DNA of 22,993 bases from DASVWH01 sp036389715 (lineage in GTDB: Bacteria; Acidobacteriota; Blastocatellia; Pyrinomonadales; Pyrinomonadaceae), in contig DASVWH010000155.1 of the NCBI GenBank assembly GCA_036389715.1, forward strand, positions 1 through 22,993, read 5' to 3'. A program made the position numbers and the translations under genes. The notes under the pieces were generated by a model that was not told the DNA's origin, did no database searches, and saw only the letters and a program-made list of their open reading frames with translations. Shown here in pieces: positions 7,190-13,124 of the stretch (positions within the stretch are counted from its first letter, which is position 1; each line of letters opens with the position of its first letter).

Positions 7190-7274
7190 CTCAGTCCTCC
7201 TCCTCGGCGCGGATTCAGCCTTCGGCGCGGGCCTGCTCGACGATCTTCCGGGCGATTCGGCAGAGCGCCTGGTC
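7190..7274 (-). repeat. decayed 85-bp copy of the 3' end of the EF-G-like gene
   Basis: This matches 7985-8069 without gaps over 85 bp with about 8 mismatches, most of them in the distal third. Translated on the minus strand it reads DQALCRIARKIVEQARAEG, stop, IRAEEED, against DQVPGQIAQKIVEQARAEGRIRAEEED in the intact gene. An FS pair just before DQ also matches if two codons were lost, so the homology may extend slightly further. The copy has an in-frame TGA and no start, so it is not a gene. Together with the intact end it flanks the PIN toxin-antitoxin pair. Confidence 0.88.
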
Positions 7275-7293
7275 AGAGAAGATAGGAAGACCG

Positions 7294-7530
7294 TTAGAGA
7301 CGGTCAGCCTCTTCCGGGTCTATATCAGGCGCTTTGTCCAGCGCCCGCTCGAATCGTTGTCGCGCTCCACGTGCCGCGCGCTTCTCCAGGTATTCAACCG
7401 TCATCCATGCCGCCATCTTTTCAGCCAGAGCGGAGGCGATTAGCTGGTCGAGCGTCACGTCCTCTCTCTCGGCCATCTCGCGCGCCTGCTTGAGCAAAGA
7501 GCCGGGTACTTTAATGTTCATGCCGCTCAT
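7294..7530 (-). CDS. ribbon-helix-helix (CopG/HicB-like) antitoxin of the PIN pair
   Basis: 78 residues. The N-terminal 45 residues follow the ribbon-helix-helix pattern: a short basic beta strand (MNIKVPGSLL) and two helices (KQAREMAEREDVTLDQLIASALAEKMAAW). The C-terminal part (YLEKRAARGARQRFERALDKAPDIDPEEADRL) is helical then acidic and should bind the toxin. The ATG at 7528-7530 overlaps the toxin stop by 4 bases (ATGA) and has GGGAG 5-6 nt ahead; a second ATG three codons on is possible. The toxin comes first here, the reverse of most VapBC pairs. The likely role is neutralising the PIN nuclease and repressing the pair by binding its promoter. Confidence 0.85.
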   Translation of the reverse strand: MSGMNIKVPGSLLKQAREMAEREDVTLDQLIASALAEKMAAWMTVEYLEKRAARGARQRFERALDKAPDIDPEEADRL

Positions 7531-7949
7531 GGTATCTCCCCTAGCTTTCGTAAGAACTCCTGCGGCGTAATAACCTCTATCCCGAACCTTTCCAACCCGA
7601 CAAAGTCTTTAAGGTTGAACGTGATGATGAAATCAGACCGGCTCTCGACTGCTAATTCTAAAATAAAATCGTCTTTGGGGTCAGGCAAAACCGGACGCCA
7701 CAAATAGAAAATCTCTCTCAGCCCAGCAGAAGCGCAAATAAAATCAAGGATGTCATCAAGCTCTTCGACACTCAGGCTCAAGCCTGCGCCGGGTCTCTTG
7801 ATGACATCCTCATATTCAAGAAAGAGCGGTACGGAGAGGTTCATCCGCCAGCGTTCGTCGCCGATTAACCTGAACAGGCGATGCGATGCTCCCCGCCGTG
7901 AGCGGAGCGCGGCGAGCAGGACGTTGGTGTCAATGACAACCTGCCACAC
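7527..7949 (-). CDS. PIN-domain toxin component (COG1569-type)
   Basis: 140 residues, typical for a stand-alone PIN ribonuclease. Acidic metal-site residues are in place: Asp7 (VVIDTNVLL), Glu45 (FLEYEDVI), the DPKDDF cluster (Asp90-Asp94) and Asp115 in ITFNLKDF. The start is GTG at 7947-7949 with only a weak ribosome site. Base composition is visibly lower in GC than the surrounding genes (several A/T-rich codon runs around 7640-7750), which hints at later acquisition. It overlaps the antitoxin gene by 4 bases. Expected to cleave RNA when released from the antitoxin; the RNA target is unknown. Confidence 0.88.
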   Translation of the reverse strand: MWQVVIDTNVLLAALRSRRGASHRLFRLIGDERWRMNLSVPLFLEYEDVIKRPGAGLSLSVEELDDILDFICASAGLREIFYLWRPVLPDPKDDFILELAVESRSDFIITFNLKDFVGLERFGIEVITPQEFLRKLGEIP

Positions 7950-7984
7950 AAGAGTTGTACCTTAATCCGACTCGAAGCGCCCGC

Positions 7985-8069
7985 CTCAGTCCTCCTCCTC
8001 GGCGCGGATTCTGCCTTCGGCGCGGGCCTGCTCGACGATCTTCTGGGCGATCTGGCCGGGGACCTGGTC
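7985..8069 (-). repeat. EF-G-like gene end, intact partner of the 85-bp direct repeat
   Basis: This is the original 3' end of the EF-G-like gene, including its TGA stop. It is in the same orientation as the decayed copy at 7190-7274, about 0.8 kb away. The 0.7 kb between the two copies holds only the PIN toxin-antitoxin pair and short spacers. No integrase or transposase is visible between the copies. Confidence 0.88.
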
Positions 8070-10091
8070 GTAGTGCGAGAACTGCATGTGGTAGGAACCG
8101 CGCGCCGCCGTGATGGAGTTGAGCGTGGATTGATAGTTGAGCATCTCGGACATGGGGACCTGCGCCTTGATGACCTGCTGGTTGTTGCGCATCTCCATGC
8201 CCTGCACGCGCCCCCTGCGCGAGTTGAGGTCGCCCATCAGGTCGCCGCTGTATTCCTGCGGCGCGACCACTTCGACATCCATGATCGGTTCGAGCAGCGT
8301 CGGCTTAACCTTCTCCATCGCCGCGCGAAACGCCTTGCGCCCGGCGGCGCGGAAGCTGTGCTCGTCCGAGTCCACCGTGTGATAGGAGCCGTCTATCAGC
8401 ACGGCCTTGAAGTCAACGAGCGGGTAGCCCGCGACCGCGCCGCCCGCCGCCGCGTCAACGATGCCCTTCTCGATTGCCGGGCGGAAGTTCTGCGGGACAG
8501 CGCCGCCAAAAATCTTGTCCTCGAACTTGAAGCCCTCGCCGCGCCCGAGCGGCTCGAAGACCACCTTGCAGTCGCCGAACTGCCCGCGCCCGCCCGTCTG
8601 CTTCTTGTGACGGCCCTGGACCTCCGCGCGCTGCGTGATCGTCTCCTTGTAGGGAACCTTCGGCGGGTGCAGCGCGACCTCCACGCCGTAGCGCTTGCGC
8701 AGCTTGTCAATCACGGTCTCGACGTGAAGCTGGCCGGAGCCGGCGAGCAGAAATTCCTTGGTCTGCCCATCGCGGTCGAAGTGCAGGGAGGGGTCTTCCT
8801 CCAGAATCTTGTGCAGCGCGACGCTGATCTTCTCTTCGTCCTGGCGCGACTTGGGCTCGATGGCGAAGGCGATGGCCGCCTCCGGGTACTGCACGCCGTC
8901 GTAGACGACCGGCGCTGCGCGGTCGCAGAGCGTGTCGCCCGTCTGCGTGTCCTTGAGCTTGACGCAGGCGATGATGTCGCCCGCGTGCGCGTCGTCCACC
9001 TTGTCAAGCTGCTTGCCCTGGACCGAATGCAGCGCGCCGAGCCGCTCCTGCGTGCCGCGCGTCGAGTTGAAGACGTTGGCGTCGTGCTGGACCTTGCCGC
9101 TGATGATCCGCATCACGTTGATGCGACCGGCGAAGGGGTCCGCGATGGTGCGAAAGACGTAGGCCGAGAAGGGCTCTGCGTCGCTATACTTGCGGGAGAC
9201 GACCTCCGAGCCATCGCCGTCGGCGCTCGCGCGCCCGTGCTCGGCCTCGTGCGCCGCAGGATTGGGCGCGTAGTCAACGACGGCGTCGAGCAGCGCCGTC
9301 AACCCGACGAGACTCATGCTCGAAACCGCGAAGACGGGGCAGAGCTTGCTGTGCGCAATCGCGTTCTTGATGCCGGGAATGACATCTTCGTCGGGGAGCG
9401 TGCCGTCCTCGAAGTATTTCTCCATCAGGGCGTCGTCGGATTCGGCGACCAGCTCGACCAGACGCTCGCGCGCTTTGTCCACCAGCTCTCGCCCCTCCGC
9501 CGGTATCTCTATCTCTTTGGCCTTGCCCTGCTCGTCGAACTCGTAAGCCTTCATGTGGACCACGTCCACGACGCCGCGGAAATTGCGCTCGCGCCCGATG
9601 GGCAGCGTGAAGGGAATGATGGCGCGGCTGAAGGTGTGCTGCGCGCTGTCGAGCGCAGCACCGAAATCCGCGCGCTCCTTGTCGAGCTTGGTGATGACCA
9701 TCATCCTGGGGAGGATGAACTCGTTGGCGAAGGCCCAGGTCTTCTCCGTCTGAACCTCGACGCCGTTGACGCCGTCAACGACCACGAGCGCGCAATCGGC
9801 GACGCGCAGCGCAGGCCGCGCGTGCGCGATGAAGGCCGCGTAGCCGGGCGTGTCTATCAGGTTGATCTTCGTCTCCCTGTGCTCTAAGTGGGCGAGCGCC
9901 GAGTTGAGCGTGATCTTGCGATTGATCGAGTCTTCTTCGTAATCCGTCGTGGTCGTCCCCTCGTCCACCTTGCCCCAGCGCGGGGTCGCCCCGGCGGCGA
10001 AGAGCAGCGAGCTAATCAGTTGGGTTTTGCCTGCGTCGCCGTGCCCGATGACGGCAAGGTTGCGGATTGATTCGGTCGGATAGGATTTCAT
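7986..10091 (-). CDS. elongation factor G-like GTPase (EF-G-2 subfamily)
   Basis: 701 residues with all EF-G domains. GTP-binding motifs are GHGDAGKT (16-23), the switch region EGTTTTDYEEDSINRKIT (44-61), DTPGY (80-84) and TKLD (134-137). The last replaces the NKxD of canonical EF-G; Thermus EF-G-2 is recalled to carry a similar TKLD. Domain IV has the family pattern KKQTGGRGQFGDCKVVFEP, and the C-terminus ends in FSHYDQVPGQIAQKIVEQARAEG. Canonical EF-G is normally encoded in the str operon with rpsL, rpsG and tuf; here none is near, which supports a paralogue. Its exact role in translation or stress is not known from sequence. The gene end is duplicated at 7190-7274. The ATG at 10089-10091 has only a short AAGG close by. 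Confidence 0.93.
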   Translation of the reverse strand: MKSYPTESIRNLAVIGHGDAGKTQLISSLLFAAGATPRWGKVDEGTTTTDYEEDSINRKITLNSALAHLEHRETKINLIDTPGYAAFIAHARPALRVADCALVVVDGVNGVEVQTEKTWAFANEFILPRMMVITKLDKERADFGAALDSAQHTFSRAIIPFTLPIGRERNFRGVVDVVHMKAYEFDEQGKAKEIEIPAEGRELVDKARERLVELVAESDDALMEKYFEDGTLPDEDVIPGIKNAIAHSKLCPVFAVSSMSLVGLTALLDAVVDYAPNPAAHEAEHGRASADGDGSEVVSRKYSDAEPFSAYVFRTIADPFAGRINVMRIISGKVQHDANVFNSTRGTQERLGALHSVQGKQLDKVDDAHAGDIIACVKLKDTQTGDTLCDRAAPVVYDGVQYPEAAIAFAIEPKSRQDEEKISVALHKILEEDPSLHFDRDGQTKEFLLAGSGQLHVETVIDKLRKRYGVEVALHPPKVPYKETITQRAEVQGRHKKQTGGRGQFGDCKVVFEPLGRGEGFKFEDKIFGGAVPQNFRPAIEKGIVDAAAGGAVAGYPLVDFKAVLIDGSYHTVDSDEHSFRAAGRKAFRAAMEKVKPTLLEPIMDVEVVAPQEYSGDLMGDLNSRRGRVQGMEMRNNQQVIKAQVPMSEMLNYQSTLNSITAARGSYHMQFSHYDQVPGQIAQKIVEQARAEGRIRAEEED

Positions 10092-10407
10092 GGCCTTGAA
10101 AAGAGTTTCCTTTCAGACATAATGAGTTTGGAGAAGGATACATCCGTCGTCGGTGAAACTTCCGGTATTGAAGGGCTGGATGCGCTTCGGATGAGGCCTT
10201 AATTTATCCGAGCCAGACCGAGAAAAGCAAGGCGGGACGCAGCCGCGCAGGCCCGGCAGAAAAGAGGGGTCGAAACTGAAAGTGAATTGCCGATGCGTGT
10301 GCGTCGCGCCTGAGAGTTTATTTCGGAGTTCGTTAAGGCTCGGATGCCTGAAAGCGGCGGCGATAGTATCATAATGGGCCGGATAGTTGTATCCTGTCAG
10401 GAGAACT
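10092..10407. promoter_or_regulatory. divergent intergenic region, candidate EF-G-like promoter
   Basis: 316 bp separate the divergent EF-G-like and DCC genes, and no gene is seen in it. On the minus strand a TTGCTT box (10225-10230) and a TAAATT box (10201-10206), 18 bp apart, could drive the EF-G-like gene with a leader of about 100 nt. No convincing plus-strand promoter was found for the DCC gene, although AT-rich bases (TAGTATCATAAT, 10364-10375) lie a suitable distance upstream to serve as a -10 region. Confidence 0.35.
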
Positions 10408-10809
10408 ATGAGCGAGCGAACGCAGTTAGAGGTTTACACCGACGGGCTCTGTCCGCTGTGCAGGTGGATGCGGGCCAGGGTCGAGCCGCGCGACCGCGAC
10501 GGCCGCGTCCGCTGGCTCGATTTCCGCGACCCGGAAGTGCAGCGCCGCGCCGAACCCATTACCGTCGAGCAGCTCGACGCAGAGATGCACGCGCGCACGG
10601 AAGACGGGCGCTGGTTCAGCGGCTACGCGGCCTGGCTCGAAGTGCTGCGCGTGCTGCCCGGCTGGCGCAGGCTCGTCCCAGTCCTCTCCCGCTGGCCCTT
10701 CACCTCTCTCGGCCCGCTCTTTTACCGCTGGCTGGCCACGCGCCGCTACAAACTTTTCGGCATCCCTCCGCCCTGCGGCCCCGACGGCGTCTGCTCGCTG
10801 GAAAGCTAG
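10408..10809 (+). CDS. DCC-family (DUF393) thiol-disulfide oxidoreductase-like protein
   Basis: 133 residues. It has the family's N-terminal motif, here VYTDGLCPLCRWM, with Cys15 and Cys18 forming a CxxC redox pair on a thioredoxin-like start. RVRWLDFRDPE and the C-terminal FTSLGPLFYRWLATRRYKLFG are also typical. The start chosen is the ATG at 10408, with AGGAGA 5 nt ahead; an earlier in-frame start at 10387 has no ribosome site. The family is predicted to act in disulfide chemistry, but few members have been studied. An extra Cys pair in the tail (PPCGPDGVC) is worth noting and could hold a disulfide. Confidence 0.86.
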   Translation: MSERTQLEVYTDGLCPLCRWMRARVEPRDRDGRVRWLDFRDPEVQRRAEPITVEQLDAEMHARTEDGRWFSGYAAWLEVLRVLPGWRRLVPVLSRWPFTSLGPLFYRWLATRRYKLFGIPPPCGPDGVCSLES

Positions 10810-11162
10810 ACGAAAAGAATCTAAGAATTTACTCGTTTCAATATTTTAGTCACTGCATCATTCAATCATTGATTCATGTGGCCGTTTTTCAATGGCTAAA
10901 TGAGTCAATCAATCAATGATTAAATGACTAAATCCCTCGTCTCTGGCCTCCCGCCTTCGTCCTTCCGGGCCCGGTTTTAGGCCACCTTTGCCGGGGCCGG
11001 GGCATCTTAAGAGCGCAGAAGAAAGGTTCCTGCTAAACGAGGCAAAGCGGCGTTCGGGTTGGCTGGAAGTTCAAGCGCCCGGCCGCTTTTATAGCCTCTG
11101 CGGAACCCTGGATTTCGCGGTTGCCCGCCGAGGGCCTTAGATCAGAGGGAGAAATAAGAGAG
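10810..11162. repeat. gene-free spacer with AT-rich inverted repeat
   Basis: No gene is supported in this 353-bp spacer. Its first half is AT-rich and palindromic. The left arm (about 10844-10877: TTTTAGTCACTGCATCATTC, then AATCATTGATTCA) pairs imperfectly with the right arm (about 10901-10932: TGAGTCAATCAATCAATGAT, then TAAATGACTAAAT), around a loop of about 23 nt. Both arms are made of short CAATCAT/TCAATCA-like units. It lies just after the DCC stop and could end that transcript. The GC-rich second half shows nothing definite beyond the ribosome site of the next gene. Confidence 0.65.
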
Positions 11163-11894
11163 ATGTTGACTAGAAAATCATTTTCACTGTTAGCGGCCAT
11201 TTTACTATTCGTCGTTGCCTCAATGGGTGCGCTGGCCGCGCCCGCTGCGCCTGCGGAAAAGGACGAGAAGGCGGTCGCCGTGACAGCGACGCTGAACCTG
11301 GCCATCCTGGTCCAGGACGATCTGGTTTCGCGCGTCGGCTCCGAGCTGGAAGTGACACGCGAGTTTATTCGTTCGCTGCCCGCGGGCTCGCGCGTCATGG
11401 TCGGGTACGTCAGGAGCGGGTCGTTGGAGCTTCGCCAGGCGTTCACGGAGGACCTGGACAAAGCGGCCGGGGCTTTGCGAATTCCGGCTGGCAGCACGGC
11501 CGTCTCGCCCTATAACCCTTACGTGGAAGTCAGGGACGCGCTGCGCCGCTTCGAGGGGCAGGGAACCAACCGCAACGTCATGCTGCTCATCTCGGACGGC
11601 CTGGACATCTCGCACGGCTTCGACGTGACGGCCGCCGCCAATACGGTGGACCTGCTGCGCGCCATCAAGGAAGCCCAGCGCCGCAACGTGACCGTCTATT
11701 CTTTCTATGCGCCGACGGTCGGACTGACGAGCCGCAATAGCCTGGCCGTCAACTACGGTCAAAGCTCGCTCAATCGTCTCTCGAACGAGACGGGCGGACG
11801 CGCCTTCTTTCAGGGCACGAGCTTCGTGACGTTCGATTCCTACTTCGCGCGCCTGGCGCTGGCGCTCAACGACCAGTACGCGCGGGCCTACTAA
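11163..11894 (+). CDS. secreted VWFA-related protein with degenerate metal site
   Basis: 243 residues. The ATG at 11163 begins a clear signal peptide (hydrophobic residues about 8-24, then ALAAPAAPA). An earlier in-frame start at 11121 would bury the signal and is rejected. The body follows the VWFA-related layout: LNLAILVQDDLVS (45-56), FIRSLPAGSRVMVGYV, NRNVMLLISDGLD (Asp145), a strand with NVTVYSFYAPTV, then SNETGGRAFFQG and a C-terminal helix with ALNDQYARAY. The usual DxSxS metal-binding triad is here DDLVS, so metal binding is doubtful. It is shorter than most family members. Probably periplasmic or extracellular; partner unknown. A GAGGGAG lies rather far (about 12-15 nt) upstream. Confidence 0.82.
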   Translation: MLTRKSFSLLAAILLFVVASMGALAAPAAPAEKDEKAVAVTATLNLAILVQDDLVSRVGSELEVTREFIRSLPAGSRVMVGYVRSGSLELRQAFTEDLDKAAGALRIPAGSTAVSPYNPYVEVRDALRRFEGQGTNRNVMLLISDGLDISHGFDVTAAANTVDLLRAIKEAQRRNVTVYSFYAPTVGLTSRNSLAVNYGQSSLNRLSNETGGRAFFQGTSFVTFDSYFARLALALNDQYARAY

Positions 11895-11948
11895 AGACCC
11901 GTCCGGCGAGAGCGCCGGACTCGACGCGTGCTCACATCACAGACACAT

Positions 11949-11995
11949 AAAGGGTCGCCCGGGAAAGCAAGTTCTCGGGCGACCCTTTGCTTTTT
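11949..11995 (+). terminator. Rho-independent terminator of the VWFA-like gene
   Basis: A perfect 13-bp stem, AAAGGGTCGCCCG (11949-11961) with CGGGCGACCCTTT (11976-11988), has a 14-nt loop and is followed by GC and five T residues (11991-11995). It lies about 55 bp after the stop codon. A strong intrinsic terminator. Confidence 0.9.
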
Positions 11996-12122
11996 AGCTC
12001 CGGTCACTGAGCCGACGGCTCGAAAGTCTCTGGCGCTGGCCGCGCCTGAATGGTAAATTACGGCTTCATTGCTTAACCCGGTGCGGCTTTATCAACCTGT
12101 ATAGACAATTTCCGGCCAGGCC

Positions 12123-12470
12123 ATGAAGACCAACAAAGGATTTATCGAATACTGTCTGATCGTTGAAGGACCATTCTTCTCGGAGTCGGAGGCCGAGCAC
12201 GCCTTGCGCGACCCCTTTATCGAAGACTGGGTTGAACAGACCGGGCGCTTTCGCATTCACAATCTAGGCGAGATAGAGGTCGCGCCGGGCGTCGCGCTCG
12301 GCACGCTCGGCGTCCTCATGCTCGAAGACGAACTGTTCGAGATTGCCAGCGTGGACCCGGAACACCCGCTCACCGAACACAAGGCCAAAGTGGTCGCCGA
12401 AGCGCTCAGAAGACAGGGCATGTTCGATGAGGTCGCGGTCGAGCCTCGTGAAGTAGAGTCTGAAGTCTAA
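12123..12470 (+). CDS. conserved-looking acidic protein of unknown function
   Basis: 115 residues, not recognised. It is acidic throughout, with no signal peptide or membrane segment, so it is probably cytoplasmic. A hydrophobic, aromatic N-terminal strand (FIEYCLIVEGPFF) is followed by a helix (SESEAEHALRDPFIEDWVEQ), a beta-rich middle (FRIHNLGEIEVAPGVALGTLGVLMLED) and a charged helical end. Codon use matches the neighbouring genes (third-position GC), which supports real coding. The start is ATG at 12123 with no clear ribosome site. It lies 66 bp before the macro-domain gene in the same direction and may share its transcript. Confidence 0.65.
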   Translation: MKTNKGFIEYCLIVEGPFFSESEAEHALRDPFIEDWVEQTGRFRIHNLGEIEVAPGVALGTLGVLMLEDELFEIASVDPEHPLTEHKAKVVAEALRRQGMFDEVAVEPREVESEV

Positions 12471-12536
12471 ATTCCCGACTCCAAAGTCGTCGGACGCCCT
12501 GCTGTGACTTCAGGCTCCTGACCATTAAACATATCT

Positions 12537-13097
12537 GTGCCAGAAGAAGAGACGCGGACTTTTATGGGCGGGCGCGTGACGGCTCTCGCGGGCGACCTGA
12601 CGCGGCAGGAGGTTGACGCGCTCGTCAACGCCGCCAACTCTACGCTGCTCGGCGGCGGCGGCGTGGACGGCGCGATTCACAGGGCCGGGGGAGCGCGGAT
12701 TTTAGAAGAATGTCGTGAAATCCGGCGCACAAAGTTCCCGGATGGTTTGCCGCCGGGCGAGGCCGTGATGACGGGCGGCGGCCTGCTCGCGGCGCGCTCA
12801 GTGATTCATACGGTCGGGCCGATTTACGGCCGTCACGACGGGCTGGAAGCCGAGCTGCTGGCGAGCTGTTATCGCAACTCGCTGGCCCTGGCCGCGGCGC
12901 ACGGGCTCGCTTCGATAGCTTTTCCGGCCATCTCGACGGGAGCCTACGGCTACCCGCGAGCGGAAGCGGCCGAGGTTTCATCGACGGCAATCGCAGGGTT
13001 CCTGAAGAGCGCAGAGACTTCGTTGCGAGAGGTGCGCCTGGTCTTTTTTCAGCAGTCCGATCTGAGAGTGTTCTTGAACAATCACGTGTTCGACTAA
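12537..13097 (+). CDS. macro-domain protein, putative ADP-ribose or O-acetyl-ADP-ribose hydrolase
   Basis: 186 residues, close in length to E. coli YmdB. The motifs are those of the MacroD/YmdB branch: ALAGDLTRQEVDALVNAANS with the Asp that contacts adenine, LLGGGGVDGAIHRAGG (catalytic loop with Asp in GGVDG), VIHTVGPIYG and AFPAISTGAYGYPRAEAAE binding the phosphates. It should remove or bind ADP-ribose groups or deacetylate O-acetyl-ADP-ribose in the cytoplasm. The GTG at 12537 is used as start; the ATG at 12564 gives a protein that begins just like YmdB and is equally possible, and neither has a good ribosome site. The phosphorylase gene follows 27 bp later in the same direction. Confidence 0.92.
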   Translation: MPEEETRTFMGGRVTALAGDLTRQEVDALVNAANSTLLGGGGVDGAIHRAGGARILEECREIRRTKFPDGLPPGEAVMTGGGLLAARSVIHTVGPIYGRHDGLEAELLASCYRNSLALAAAHGLASIAFPAISTGAYGYPRAEAAEVSSTAIAGFLKSAETSLREVRLVFFQQSDLRVFLNNHVFD

Positions 13098-13124
13098 TCA
13101 ACATCCGACGGGGCGAAAACAAGC

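Noticed and set aside
8073..9887. Plus-strand frame of 604 codons opposite the EF-G-like gene.
   Set aside because: Val/Leu/Arg/Asp shadow of the antisense frame; the minus strand encodes full EF-G motifs.
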